Position numbers and translations under genes: made by a program
Assembly: GCF_024506435.1 (NCBI RefSeq)
Contig: NZ_JANIET010000001.1
Span: 2,418,001-2,482,000, forward strand
Direction of reading: 5' to 3'
DNA length: 64,000 bases
Origin: Pantoea trifolii
Lineage (GTDB): Bacteria > Pseudomonadota > Gammaproteobacteria > Enterobacterales > Enterobacteriaceae
Shown: positions 32,934 to 42,137 of the stretch, piece after piece
How the letters are laid out: the number at the start of each line of letters is the position of its first letter
Numbering within the stretch: position 1 is the first letter of the stretch
Notes under the pieces: model-generated
What the model saw: the letters and a program-made list of their open reading frames with translations, nothing else
What the model was told of the DNA's origin: nothing
The model's database searches: none

Positions 32934-34007
32934 TTAATCATGCGACTCTGCCGCGCTCAAGCCCAGCTGCACGCGGATGCTGGCCGCTTGCTGTGGTTGT
33001 GCGGCGAAGTCATCGAATGCCCGATCGGCTACCGGAATGATGTGGCGACGGATGAACTCAGCGCCCTCGCGCGCGCCGGTTTCCGCCTCTTTCAAACAAC
33101 ATTCCCACTCCAGCACCGCCCAGCCGTCATAATCGTACTGCGCCAGCTTGCTGAAAATAGCCGGGAAATCAATTTGTCCGTCACCGGGTGAGCGAAAGCG
33201 ACCAGCACGATCTATCCAGCGCTGATAACCGCCATACACGCCGCTGCGCCCGTTCGGCAGATACTCGGCATCTTTAACGTGAAATGCCTTAATGCGCTGA
33301 TGGTAGATATCGATGAACTGCAGATAGTCGATATGCTGCAAGTGCAAGTGACTGGGATCGAACAAGATGGTGCAGCGCGGATGATTATTCACCAACGCCA
33401 GGAAGCGTTCAAACGTCACGCCATCATGCAGATCCTCACCCGGATGGATCTCGTAACACACATCAATGCCGTAGCGGTCAAACTCGTCGAGCACCGGCAA
33501 CCAGCGCCGTGCCAGCTCTGAGAAAGCTTCATTCAGTAGCTGAGGATTGTGCGGCGGCCACGGATAGACATACGGCCAGGCCAGCGAACCGGAGAAGGTG
33601 GCGTGGGCCTGCAATCCCAGCCTGGCCGACGCGGCTGCCGCCAGCTTCACCGTCTGAATCGCCCATGCGGTGCGCTTTTCCTTGTCACCGCGTAAAGCGG
33701 CGGGTGCGAAGCCATCGAAGGCGACATCATGCGCTGGGTGGACAGCAATCAGCTGGCCTTCCAGGTGCGTCGATAATTCACTGATCTGCAAGCCGTAGTT
33801 CGCCAGTAAACCTGTCACTTCGTCGCAATAGGTTTGACTGGTTGCGGCGCGCGACAGATCAAAAATCTGCGGATGATTACAGGGCATTTGTAGCGCTTTA
33901 TAACCGAGCGCAGAAGCCCATTGCGCCAGCCCTTCCAGCGAATTAAACGGTGGCTGCGGGCCAATAAACTGCGCGAGAAAAATTCCAGGTCCTTTTACCG
34001 TTTTCAC
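32934..34007 (-). CDS. Sugar phosphate isomerase/epimerase (TIM barrel)
   Basis: About 357 aa. It is an AP_endonuc_2/xylose isomerase-like barrel: CYEIHPGEDLHDG, ILFDPSHLHLQ, IKAFHVKDAEY and the late Glu in WAVLEWEC supply the metal ligands. Members act as sugar epimerases or in inositol-like catabolism. The GTG at 34007 has GGAGG 5 nt upstream, better than the GTG two codons earlier. It lies 16 bp after the NupG-like symporter gene and is surely co-expressed with it. Confidence 0.78.
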   Translation of the reverse strand: MKTVKGPGIFLAQFIGPQPPFNSLEGLAQWASALGYKALQMPCNHPQIFDLSRAATSQTYCDEVTGLLANYGLQISELSTHLEGQLIAVHPAHDVAFDGFAPAALRGDKEKRTAWAIQTVKLAAAASARLGLQAHATFSGSLAWPYVYPWPPHNPQLLNEAFSELARRWLPVLDEFDRYGIDVCYEIHPGEDLHDGVTFERFLALVNNHPRCTILFDPSHLHLQHIDYLQFIDIYHQRIKAFHVKDAEYLPNGRSGVYGGYQRWIDRAGRFRSPGDGQIDFPAIFSKLAQYDYDGWAVLEWECCLKEAETGAREGAEFIRRHIIPVADRAFDDFAAQPQQAASIRVQLGLSAAESHD

Positions 34008-34023
34008 GTACACCTCCAGTCAA

Positions 34024-35262
34024 TCAAACCTCTTCATCCCGGTATTTAAAGGAGAAGAGGAAAAGAACGGCGATCGCTGCCGCCGCAATCGCGGGGATCC
34101 ACCAGAATGTTGCCCAGTTTTGCGCCGAGCCTTGTCCGGCAATCAGGCGGTTGTAGAGTGCGCCGGAAATCTGCGAGCCCAGCAACATGCCGATACCGTA
34201 GGTGAACATCACCACCATGCTTTGCGCCTGCCCTTTCACTTTTTCCCCCGCGATACGGTCGGTGTAGATAAAGCCCACCACGAAAAAGAAGTCGTAACAG
34301 ACACCGTGCAGCAGAATGCCCATGTAGATCAGTGCGCGGCTTTCATCGTTCATCCCCGTGGCGAACAGCGCGTAACGCACAAACCACGCCACCATGCCGA
34401 CCAGCAACATGTATTTGACGCCGAGACGGCGGAACAGCAGCGGGATCACCAGCATGAAGAAGATTTCCGACATCTGACCAAAAGACATCGCGGTACTGAC
34501 GTTACTCACGCCCGCATCCGCCAGCCAGGACGCGGTGTAGGCGTAATAGGTGCCGAGCGGGATGGAGATCAAGGTGGCGCAGAGCGCAAAGACGAAGAAG
34601 TGGCGAATTTTCAGCAGCGCGAAGGCATCCGCGCAGAACAGATCGCGCACTTTTAGCGGCATGCCTTTCGCCGGTGCAGGCGTATGCGGCAGCGTCAGGC
34701 TGTAGATCGCTAACGCCACGGAACAAATTGCGGCCAGGGTGAAAATCCCGGTGCTGGATGCAATGCCGGTGACACCAATAAAGATGCCCGCCACAATCCA
34801 GCCAATGGTGCCAAACACCCGTACTACCGGAAAACTTTTGTCGCTGCTGGCCAGGCTGTGAAAGGCGATGTTGTTGGAGAGCGCCAGCGTCGGCATAAAA
34901 CAGAGCGTGTAGCCAAACAGCAATCCGATCAGCAGCGCACCGTTTTCGGCCACCAGCGCGGCCGGGACAAACCATAAGATCACCGCGCCCGCCAGGTTCA
35001 TCACCGCCATCACCTTCTGCGAAGGAAAGAAGCGGTCAACCAACATGCCCAATACAAACGGCGACAGAATTGAGGCGATCGGCCCCGCCGAAAAGGCGTC
35101 ACCAATCAGTAATGACATGTTGTGTTGCGTCATCACCAGCCCGAGCGTAACGGACCAACTTCCCCAAATGAAAAACTGCATGAACATCATTAACGACAAG
35201 CGGGGAATCAGCAGACGCTGCTGCCTCACCGCGATTTCAGAACCTGTAGTTGTCGAAACCAT
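34024..35262 (-). CDS. MFS nucleoside:H+ symporter-like transporter
   Basis: 412 aa with twelve membrane helices. The opening MFMQFFIWGSWSVTLGLVM and the FCLPTLALSNNIAFHS-type loop (here CFMPTLALSNNIAFHS) are typical of the NHS family (NupG/XapB), which in many genomes includes uptake systems for non-nucleoside sugars next to epimerases. The ATG at 35262 follows GAGGTCAGC. The longer frame from 35301 would start inside the operator region. A perfect LacI-type operator lies 49 bp upstream. Confidence 0.72.
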   Translation of the reverse strand: MVSTTTGSEIAVRQQRLLIPRLSLMMFMQFFIWGSWSVTLGLVMTQHNMSLLIGDAFSAGPIASILSPFVLGMLVDRFFPSQKVMAVMNLAGAVILWFVPAALVAENGALLIGLLFGYTLCFMPTLALSNNIAFHSLASSDKSFPVVRVFGTIGWIVAGIFIGVTGIASSTGIFTLAAICSVALAIYSLTLPHTPAPAKGMPLKVRDLFCADAFALLKIRHFFVFALCATLISIPLGTYYAYTASWLADAGVSNVSTAMSFGQMSEIFFMLVIPLLFRRLGVKYMLLVGMVAWFVRYALFATGMNDESRALIYMGILLHGVCYDFFFVVGFIYTDRIAGEKVKGQAQSMVVMFTYGIGMLLGSQISGALYNRLIAGQGSAQNWATFWWIPAIAAAAIAVLFLFSFKYRDEEV

Positions 35263-35282
35263 GCTGACCTCACGCCGAAAAA

Positions 35283-35330
35283 GAAATCGATTACATTCCA
35301 CAGAAGGACATAAAGTAATCGATTACTTTA
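35283..35330. promoter_or_regulatory. LacI-type operator pair
   Basis: TAAAGTAATCGATTACTTTA (35311-35330) is a perfect 20-bp palindrome with the central CG of LacI/GalR operators. A second AATCGATT core at 35285-35292 sits 28 bp away. They precede the symporter-epimerase-lacI genes. Confidence 0.75.
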
Positions 35331-35456
35331 AGCCGTTCTCGGTGACCGATCACAATTCTTTTACAAGCGTCTTGCCCTTGATCGATAGACTTGTATTGGA
35401 AGTGAGCGTGCGCGCAGCCTTGCAGATTTGCACTATCCTGTGCGGGAGAGATTTTA

Positions 35457-35867
35457 ATGACTATTCAGGGGAACAAGATGAAAGGTGCCGATAACGAGCA
35501 TGAAAACAGTGCGGAAACGCTGCTGCAAAGCGGGCAAGCATGGAACGGCCAGCATATTGAACACTATCCCGCCGGTAAGCCCGAGATCACCGTGATGAAA
35601 ATGACCATTCCTGCGCATTCCGAGCTGCCGTGGCATACGCATCCGATACCTAACACAGCCTATATTTTATCCGGCTCGCTCACCATCGAGGACAAAGCCA
35701 GCGGCGAGACTAAAACCTTTAATGCAGGCGAAGCCTTTAATGAATCCATCGACATTGCCCATCGCGGCTTCACCACCGACCAGCCTGCCGAGCTGATCAT
35801 TTTCTATGCCGGGGTTGCAGGCATGGATCTTTCCATTCCGCTGCCGGGTGAAGAAGCGGAATATTAA
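35457..35867 (+). CDS. Cupin-domain protein
   Basis: 136 aa. A single cupin barrel: motif 1 is PWHTHPIPNTAYILSGSLTI (two His and a later Glu-like position) and motif 2 is FNAGEAFNESIDIAHRGF. Such small cupins bind metal and act as isomerases, oxygenases or sensors. The ATG at 35457 follows GGGAGAG. It is divergent from the LacI-controlled transporter and convergent with the GntR gene, whose stop overlaps its end. No pathway can be assigned. Confidence 0.8.
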   Translation: MTIQGNKMKGADNEHENSAETLLQSGQAWNGQHIEHYPAGKPEITVMKMTIPAHSELPWHTHPIPNTAYILSGSLTIEDKASGETKTFNAGEAFNESIDIAHRGFTTDQPAELIIFYAGVAGMDLSIPLPGEEAEY

Positions 35868-36538
35868 TTATTCAGCAGCGCCTGCTTAAACGAATAGATA
35901 TGCACCCGCGCCGCCTCTTCTGCCTGTTCGGCATTTCCCTGCTCCAGCGCGGCAATGATCGCTTCGTGTTCGGCGATCACTTCGTTCATGTGCGCAGCGC
36001 TGGAAAGCGTGGTGGCCCAGAAACGCTGTGCCTGCGCGTGGATGATGCTGAGAATATCGGCCAGACGACCATTGGCGGCGATATCCGCCAGCACCTGATG
36101 AAATTCGCGGTCCAGCAGCATCATCTGTTCGCGATCGCGTGAAGCGCTGGCATGAGCAATGCGCTGATTCATCTCCCGCAAATAGGCGATCTGCGCCGCA
36201 TTGACCCGCTGCGAGGCCAGCCGCAAGCACAGCGCCTCATTCACCAAACGCACCTCAATTAACTCCAGCGCATCGTCAATCGACAGCGGCGATACCATCA
36301 CGCCCTTGCGCGGGATGATCTGCAACAGCCCTTCCGTCTCCAGCCGATGCACCGCCTGATTCACCGGCGTTCTGCCCATCTCAAGATCATCCATCACCTG
36401 CGCGATATTGAGATAGTCGCCCGGTTTATAGCGCAGCGTGATCAGCCGGTGCTTGAACGCCAGATAGGCGCGCTCATTAAGCGAAATGCTCTTCGGTGTC
36501 GTCGGCGAGCTCACATTTTCAGCCATCACATTACTCAT
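35864..36538 (-). CDS. GntR-family (FCD) regulator
   Basis: About 224 aa. Winged helix: NERAYLAFKHRLITLRYKPG, then NIAQVMDDLEMGRTPVNQAV, typical of GntR/FadR. The C-terminal FCD domain is helical, with metal-binding Asp/His positions (LLDREFHQVL, HMNEVIAEHEAI). The start at 36538 (MSNVMAENV) is chosen because the frame upstream is unlike the family. It is divergent from the DUF2848-amidase operon. The 115-bp gap holds a GTGAAATTTCAC palindrome, so it most likely represses that operon. Confidence 0.87.
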   Translation of the reverse strand: MSNVMAENVSSPTTPKSISLNERAYLAFKHRLITLRYKPGDYLNIAQVMDDLEMGRTPVNQAVHRLETEGLLQIIPRKGVMVSPLSIDDALELIEVRLVNEALCLRLASQRVNAAQIAYLREMNQRIAHASASRDREQMMLLDREFHQVLADIAANGRLADILSIIHAQAQRFWATTLSSAAHMNEVIAEHEAIIAALEQGNAEQAEEAARVHIYSFKQALLNN

Positions 36539-36613
36539 CGCGCAAATCCTTATTAGGTAACTGAGACATATTACACAAAAACCTGGCATGAAAATGGCTA
36601 GATTGAAATCACA

Positions 36614-36625
36614 GTGAAATTTCAC
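36614..36625. promoter_or_regulatory. Candidate GntR operator
   Basis: GTGAAATTTCAC is a perfect 12-bp palindrome 29 bp ahead of the DUF2848 gene, in the divergent gap shared with the GntR regulator. Confidence 0.5.
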
Positions 36626-36653
36626 ACGCATTTCTCAACTGGAGATCTATCCC

Positions 36654-37334
36654 ATGCAATTACGGTTTACGACAGATTACGCCGATGCGGCACTGCTGGA
36701 TGTTGAGGTAAATCAATTTGTTATCGCGGGCTGGGTTGGACGCGATCAGGAAGCGGTGCTGCACCATATCAGGGAGCTCGAAGCGCTCGGCGTGCCCGCT
36801 CCTGGTGCAGTGCCGCTGTTTTACCGTGTCGCGACCAATCAATTAAGTCAGCAAACGCAGCTGGAAGTGGTCGGCGATCAAACATCCGGTGAAGCCGAAC
36901 CCTTTGTGTTTTTCCATCGCGGCGAATATTGGGTTTCGCTGATTTCCGATCACACCGATCGTCATCTGGAAACCTTCAGCGTGGCGCTATCGAAACAGGC
37001 GTGCATCAAACCGGTTGCCGGTCACGCGTGGCGCATGTCCGAAGTCAAAGCGCACTGGGATCAACTGGAGCTGCGTGCCTGGATCAACGTCAACGGAGAC
37101 TGGGTAACTTATCAGCAAGGCGCCCTCGCCTCTTTGCTGACACCACTTGATCTGCTAAGCCGCTATTTTTCCACGGGCCAGGTCGCGGAGGGTTTTGCCA
37201 TGTCGTGCGGCACGCTCAGCGCTATCGGCGGGATTCGTCCTGCGAGTGAATTCCGCATGGCGCTGCACGATCCGGTGCTGAACCGCACGCTAGAACACAC
37301 CTATATCACTGGCTCGCTGCCGGTTATCGCCTGA
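36654..37334 (+). CDS. DUF2848-family protein
   Basis: 226 aa. The sequence (FVIAGWVGRDQEAVLHHIRE at the N-terminus, ISDHTDRHLE in the middle and SCGTLSAIGGI near the C-terminus) fits DUF2848, a fumarylacetoacetate-hydrolase-like family often found beside amidases and GntR regulators. It has Asp-His and Cys-Gly residues that could form an active site. It is the first gene of a four-gene operon (8-bp, 2-bp and overlapping junctions) that ends in a symporter, so it likely takes part in breakdown of an imported amide or acid. Confidence 0.75.
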   Translation: MQLRFTTDYADAALLDVEVNQFVIAGWVGRDQEAVLHHIRELEALGVPAPGAVPLFYRVATNQLSQQTQLEVVGDQTSGEAEPFVFFHRGEYWVSLISDHTDRHLETFSVALSKQACIKPVAGHAWRMSEVKAHWDQLELRAWINVNGDWVTYQQGALASLLTPLDLLSRYFSTGQVAEGFAMSCGTLSAIGGIRPASEFRMALHDPVLNRTLEHTYITGSLPVIA

Positions 37335-37342
37335 GGTTTCCT

Positions 37343-38686
37343 ATGACAACGTTATGGCAAGCGAGCCAGCAGCTGCTCGCCGGGCAAATCAGCCCTGAAA
37401 CCCTGACCCAGGATGCGCTGCGTGCCATCGCAGCGGAAAGCGGAGAAGGCAAGCGCGTCTTCACTAAGGTGTATTCCGATGCTGCACGTCAGCAAGCGGC
37501 ACAAGCCAGCGCGCGCTGGCAGCAGCAACCGCCGCGCAGCGCGATTGATGGTCTGCCTATCAGCATCAAAGATCTGTTCGATGTCGCCGGAGAAGTGACC
37601 ACTGCCGGTTCCCGCTTGCTGAGCAACGCCAGTGTAGCCACGGCGAATGCCAGCTTAGTTGATCGGCTGCAGCAGGCCGGTGCCGCCATCGTTGGCAAAA
37701 CCAATATGAGCGAATTCGCCTTCACTGGCCTCGGCGTCAATCCGCATTACGGTACGCCCGCCAATCCGTGGCAGCGCGCTCAGCAGCGCATTCCTGGCGG
37801 TTCCTCTTCCGGTGCGGCGGTGGCGGTGAGCGATGGCATGTGCCTGGCGGCGGTCGGTACCGATACCGGCGGTTCGGTGCGCATTCCAGCGGCGCTGTGC
37901 GGCTTAACCGGTTTCAAACCCAGCGCCAGCCGCATTGATCAACGCGGAACGCTGCCGCTGGCGGCTTCGCTCGACAGCATCGGCGTGATCGCCCACGACG
38001 TGCGCAGCTGCTGGCTGCTCGATAGCGTGATCGCCGATCAACCGCTGCAGATCGATGAGCGGAATCTGTCGGAGGCGCATTTCGTGATTCCGCAGACGCG
38101 GGTGCTGGCTGGCCTTGATGAACACGTCAGCGCCGCCTGGCTGCATGCGCTTGATGTGCTGCGCGCGCAGGGCGTGAAAATCACCGAGCTGCCGCTGCAA
38201 GAGCTGGCGGAACTCGACACCATCAACGCGCGCGGCGGCATTACCGCGTGGGAAGCCTGGCAATGGCATCAGCATTACGCCCAATCTCAGCCGGAAGCTT
38301 ACGATCCGCAGGTTCTGACGCGCATTCAACGCGGCAGTTTGCTGAATGGAGAGGATGCCGCCGAACTTTACCAGCTGCGCGCCAACTGGAAACAGCGCGT
38401 CGAGCAGGCGGTCGCGCCCTTCGACAGCATATTGATGCCAACGGTGCCGCTGATTGCGCCGACGCTGGCCGAGCTCGAGGATCCCGCGCGTTATATGCAG
38501 GTCAATCTGCTGATGCTGCGCAACACCAGCGTGATCAACATGCTGGATGGCTGTTCAATTTCTCTGCCTTGTCATCAGCCCGGCGCTGCGCCGGTTGGCC
38601 TGATGCTCTCTTCCTCCCATGGCAACGATGCTGCATTACTCAGCTGGGCTGCCGCGATTGAAACCACCCTGAAACGGAGTAGCTGA
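37343..38686 (+). CDS. Amidase-signature hydrolase
   Basis: 447 aa. The Ser-cisSer-Lys triad is visible: Lys in PISIKDLFDVAGE (near 75), cis-Ser in PGGSSSGAAVAV (near 155) and the nucleophile Ser in GTDTGGSVRIPAALCGLTGF (near 178). These enzymes hydrolyse amides to acid and ammonia. The gene lies between the DUF2848 and EthD-like genes in the GntR-controlled operon with an MHS symporter, so the substrate is probably imported. It could be an allophanate-, urethane- or aryl-amide-type enzyme; sequence alone does not decide. Confidence 0.9.
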   Translation: MTTLWQASQQLLAGQISPETLTQDALRAIAAESGEGKRVFTKVYSDAARQQAAQASARWQQQPPRSAIDGLPISIKDLFDVAGEVTTAGSRLLSNASVATANASLVDRLQQAGAAIVGKTNMSEFAFTGLGVNPHYGTPANPWQRAQQRIPGGSSSGAAVAVSDGMCLAAVGTDTGGSVRIPAALCGLTGFKPSASRIDQRGTLPLAASLDSIGVIAHDVRSCWLLDSVIADQPLQIDERNLSEAHFVIPQTRVLAGLDEHVSAAWLHALDVLRAQGVKITELPLQELAELDTINARGGITAWEAWQWHQHYAQSQPEAYDPQVLTRIQRGSLLNGEDAAELYQLRANWKQRVEQAVAPFDSILMPTVPLIAPTLAELEDPARYMQVNLLMLRNTSVINMLDGCSISLPCHQPGAAPVGLMLSSSHGNDAALLSWAAAIETTLKRSS

Positions 38687-38688
38687 TC

Positions 38689-39324
38689 ATGACTCAACCC
38701 CACGGCATGCTGTTTGTCGCCACCAATATCGATGCTGCAGATGAAGCGGATTTCAACCAATGGTACGACCACGAACACGTTGAAGAGCGCGTGGCGATCA
38801 GCGGCTTTCTTAGCGGTACGCGTTATCAGGCGGTGAATGCCGAACGCAAATACCTCGGCCTGTACGAAACCACATCGCTGGAAGCCTTTACCAGCGCGGA
38901 TTATCACGCCGCCTTCACAAGCCAGACCGCATGGTCGGTGAAGAATCTCAACAAGATGGTCAATCCGATGCGCCGCGTCTGCACCATCTCCCATCAGCAT
39001 GGACAAGGCACTGGCAGCCATCTGGCGGTGCTGACGTTGAAAGCCGGTACAGATGTTGCATCGCTGGGCAACTGGCAAAGCAGCGTGCAGCACACGCCGG
39101 GCTACATCGCCTCACGTTTGCTGACGCCTGACACCACGCTGAGCTCGCCGCTGCCACGTGAAACCAGCGCAACGCGACCGATGCATCCGATGCTGCTGCT
39201 GATCTGCCGCGACGCGCAGGTGTGTAAAACCCTCGCCGCCGACGCCGCGCAGGCGCTTAACGTGGATGTACAGCTCTACTCCCTCAGCTGGCAGTTAACC
39301 AAACAGGAGATGGCTCATGGCTAA
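38689..39324 (+). CDS. Dimeric alpha/beta-barrel (EthD-like) protein
   Basis: 211 aa. The N-terminal half, DEADFNQWYDHEHVEERVAI followed by GFLSGTRYQAV, is a ferredoxin-like ABM/EthD-type domain; the second half repeats the fold less clearly (HTPGYIASRLL). Proteins of this kind bind or isomerise small acids. It begins 2 bp after the amidase stop and overlaps the symporter start by 8 bp, so it is an integral member of the operon. Catalytic role unknown. Confidence 0.6.
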   Translation: MTQPHGMLFVATNIDAADEADFNQWYDHEHVEERVAISGFLSGTRYQAVNAERKYLGLYETTSLEAFTSADYHAAFTSQTAWSVKNLNKMVNPMRRVCTISHQHGQGTGSHLAVLTLKAGTDVASLGNWQSSVQHTPGYIASRLLTPDTTLSSPLPRETSATRPMHPMLLLICRDAQVCKTLAADAAQALNVDVQLYSLSWQLTKQEMAHG

Positions 39325-40630
39325 TACCGACTCAACGTTGCCGCACGCTTCCGGCGCGCGCGCCAGCCACAGCAAAACAGGTCGCCTCGCGGCGGCCAGC
39401 TCCATTGGAACCGCGCTGGAGTGGTATGACTTCACGGTCTACAACATCATGGCGGCGCTGGTGTTTAACCACGTATTTTTCCCCAGCTTCGATCCGCTGG
39501 TCGGCACGATTCTGGCGTTTTCCACCTATGCGGTCGGCTACATCTCCCGTCCGGTGGGCGGCTTTATCTTTGGTCATCTCGGTGATGTCGCCGGGCGTAA
39601 AGCGGTATTAATCACCACATTAGTGATTATGGGCGTCACCACCGCGCTGATGGGCCTGCTGCCCGGCTATGCGGTGTGGGGCATCTGGAGTCCGGTGCTG
39701 TTGGTGGCCTTGCGCTTTATTCAGGGCATTGCATTAGGCGGTGAGTGGGCCGGTGCGGTGTTGCTGTCGATGGAGCATGGCGATGCCAACAAGCGTGGCC
39801 GTAACGCCTCGTTTGCGCAGGTGGGGCCATCGTGCGGGACCTTGATTGGCACCGGATTTATCACGCTGGTGACGGTGGCCTTGAGCGGCGAGCAGTTTCA
39901 GGAGTGGGGATGGCGCATTCCGTTCCTGCTGAGTCTGCTGCTGGTGATGTTTGGTTTATGGCTGCGTCGCGGCGTGGAAGAGACACCGACCTTTGTCGCG
40001 ATGCAGCAGGCGGAGAAAACCACCCATACGCCGCTGAAAGAGGTGTTTGTGCGCTATCCGCGCGAGCTATTGATCGCGGGCGGTTCACGCATTGGCTCTG
40101 ACGTGCTGTATGCGCTGGTGGTGGTATTCACTCTCACTTACGTCACCACTGTGCTGCAGCTGCCGCGTCCGCTGGCGTTGATGGCCACCATGCTCGGTGC
40201 GATCGGCAATGCGATCACGGTACCGATGTTTGGCGCGCTCTCCGACAAACTCGGCCGTCGCCCGGTTTACATTGCCGGTGCGCTACTGGCCATTGTCTGG
40301 TCGTTTGTGTTCTTTGTGCTGCTGGATAGCTCACAGCCGGTGCTGATCGTGCTGGCGGTGATTGGCGGCTTGCTGATTCATGCGGTGATGTACGGACCGC
40401 AGGCGGCGTTTGTCACCGAACAGTTCCCCAGCCATGTGCGCTACGCCGGATCGTCATTGGCTTATACGCTGGCGGGCATCATCGGCGGCGGCTTTGCGCC
40501 CTTGATCATTACAACCTTGTACAAAGAGATGGGCAGCACGCTGTGGGTATCGCTGTATGTCAGCCTGGCATTACTGATCACGCTATTTGCGCTGTGGAAG
40601 GCGAAAGAGACCGCGCATCGCCCGCTTTAA
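39317..40630 (+). CDS. MFS metabolite:H+ symporter (MHS family)
   Basis: 437 aa with twelve helices. MHS signatures are visible: SIGTALEWYDFTVYNIMAAL near the N-terminus, RPVGGFIFGHLGDVAGRK between helices 2 and 3, and ALGGEWAGAVLLSME in helix 5. This family (ShiA, KgtP, ProP) imports organic acids. Its place at the end of the amidase operon suggests uptake of the amide or acid substrate. Confidence 0.88.
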   Translation: MANTDSTLPHASGARASHSKTGRLAAASSIGTALEWYDFTVYNIMAALVFNHVFFPSFDPLVGTILAFSTYAVGYISRPVGGFIFGHLGDVAGRKAVLITTLVIMGVTTALMGLLPGYAVWGIWSPVLLVALRFIQGIALGGEWAGAVLLSMEHGDANKRGRNASFAQVGPSCGTLIGTGFITLVTVALSGEQFQEWGWRIPFLLSLLLVMFGLWLRRGVEETPTFVAMQQAEKTTHTPLKEVFVRYPRELLIAGGSRIGSDVLYALVVVFTLTYVTTVLQLPRPLALMATMLGAIGNAITVPMFGALSDKLGRRPVYIAGALLAIVWSFVFFVLLDSSQPVLIVLAVIGGLLIHAVMYGPQAAFVTEQFPSHVRYAGSSLAYTLAGIIGGGFAPLIITTLYKEMGSTLWVSLYVSLALLITLFALWKAKETAHRPL

Positions 40631-40704
40631 TCAGAGAGGTGTTTGGCGAGGGATTGCCAGACTTCAGCAGAGGGGAACAACAAGGCGCGGCACGCGCGAC
40701 CTTA

Positions 40705-40908
40705 TTAGTGCAGTTTTTTCGCCAGGATACGAATGGCTTTCTCGCAGGCAACTTTGGTTTTGCTATCAGTGGAACGCAAACTCAGGCGATACAACGCGCC
40801 AATAAGTTCCTGAACGGTAAGCGCTTCATCAGGACGAAGGATACGTGTCACCACCCTTCCCACCAATGCGCGAATCTCTTCCGTAATATCTGAATCTTCG
40901 TCTTTCAC
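40705..40908 (-). CDS. Small helical protein, YmgB/FumD-like
   Basis: 67 aa, all-helical and charged: ITEEIRALVGRVVTRIL, then LTVQELIGALYRLSL and KTKVACEKAIRILAKKL. The layout is similar to enterobacterial small regulators of the YmgB/AriR type and to fumarase D; I cannot choose between them. It lies between the convergent MHS symporter gene and the tetR-like gene, 75 bp after the symporter stop. A coding sequence is supported by composition and helix periodicity. Confidence 0.5.
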   Translation of the reverse strand: MKDEDSDITEEIRALVGRVVTRILRPDEALTVQELIGALYRLSLRSTDSKTKVACEKAIRILAKKLH

Positions 40909-40969
40909 TTGCCCTCCGGCTTTACGCTTCGCTTATTTAGGAAGTATCCGCCTCCTAATTAGACAAATT

Positions 40970-41587
40970 TTAGTCCAGCAGCTTCATTACTAACTTGATG
41001 GTCTCAGGTTCATCTTTTACATCCGTGATCTTGCCCACAACGCGCATGCCAAAGGCGATACAGAGGATCAATCCGGCGGCGGTATCGACATCCAGATTGG
41101 GCGTTACCGATCCATCTTCCTGGCCCTGCTTAAGTAACGAGGCAAGGAAGTTTTTATTGCGTATGACCGCTTCACTCACCAGTTGCGAGAGATCGTCATC
41201 CAGCACCTGTAGCTCCACTGCGCTGCCCACCACTAAACAGCCGGTGCGACCTTCCACCGCCCGCGCGGAATCGAGGTAAAACTGCAGCAGCTCGCTGAGC
41301 TTCTCGCGGCCCGTGGTGAACTGCGCCAGACGCTGACGCAGATCGGCATTGCGCACCGAAAGGTAGCGTTCAAACACCAGCAGAAACAGGCTGCGCTTGT
41401 CTTTGAAAGCCTTATAAATGCTGCCCGCCGTCAGCCCCATCGCCTCGCCCAAATCGTTCAATGAAGCGGCATGAAACCCCTTTTGACGAAAAACGATCAT
41501 GGCTTTGTCCAGAGCCTGTTCGATATCGAACTCTCTTGGGCGGCCACGCTCTCTGCTTTTCGTGTCGATGGTTGGCGTTTTGCTCAT
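40970..41587 (-). CDS. TetR-family repressor
   Basis: About 205 aa from MSKTPTIDTK. The helix-turn-helix is canonical: FDIEQALDKAMIVFRQKGFH, followed by LNDLGEAMGLTAGSIYKAFKDK. The C-terminal part resembles TetR_C domains of AcuR/NemR-like regulators, with a Cys (GRTGCLVVGSAVEL). An ATG at 41599 is also possible. Target genes are not adjacent on the divergent side, where csbD lies 300 bp away. The CMD/hydrolase/reductase genes at 42.5-44.7 kb are possible targets. Confidence 0.85.
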   Translation of the reverse strand: MSKTPTIDTKSRERGRPREFDIEQALDKAMIVFRQKGFHAASLNDLGEAMGLTAGSIYKAFKDKRSLFLLVFERYLSVRNADLRQRLAQFTTGREKLSELLQFYLDSARAVEGRTGCLVVGSAVELQVLDDDLSQLVSEAVIRNKNFLASLLKQGQEDGSVTPNLDVDTAAGLILCIAFGMRVVGKITDVKDEPETIKLVMKLLD

Positions 41588-41884
41588 AGCGGATGGCATT
41601 GGGTAATGCGGATTTCCAAAATTTGACGGAAATGTCTTATCGGCGGTTACTATATCGCAACAAACCATTGCCTGTATAGCCAGGTAAACATAACGCCTTT
41701 TAGAGCAATGAGTTAGCTTGTAAAGCCTGACTTTATCACCGCTCCACCTCACGCAATTTCAAATCTTCGAGTTAGCTCACAGCCCTGCCAGGCAAATCGC
41801 AAATCCTGTGCCAGGATTAATTCACCCGCTGGCATCAGGCCAGCAAAGGGGAGCACACAGTAACCACTAACCAGGGAGTTCGAC

Positions 41885-42094
41885 ATGAACGAAGATCGTA
41901 TTAGCGGCAACTGGAAGCAGTTCAAAGGGAAAGTGAAGGAAAAATGGGGCGACCTGACTGATGATGATATGACCGTGGTCGAGGGAAAACGCGATCAGCT
42001 GGTCGGTAAAATCCAGGAACGCTACGGTTATGAAAAAGACCGTGCGGAGAAAGAAGTCAAAGAGTGGGAAGATTCGAATAAGTTCCACTGGTAA
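41885..42094 (+). CDS. CsbD/YjbJ-family stress protein
   Basis: 69 aa. The whole sequence is the CsbD pattern: ISGNWKQFKGKVKEKWGDLT, then EGKRDQLVGKIQERYGY. These abundant hydrophilic proteins accumulate under general stress or in stationary phase. AGGGAG precedes the ATG closely. It stands alone between tetR and a minus-strand small gene. Confidence 0.92.
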   Translation: MNEDRISGNWKQFKGKVKEKWGDLTDDDMTVVEGKRDQLVGKIQERYGYEKDRAEKEVKEWEDSNKFHW

Positions 42095-42137
42095 ATCCTG
42101 ACGTTATGCCGGACAACCCGTGTCCGGCATGCAACCA

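Noticed and set aside
34120-34656. A His-rich 178-codon plus-strand frame opposite the NupG-like symporter
   Set aside because: Typical antisense shadow of a membrane-protein gene; the symporter on the other strand is clear.
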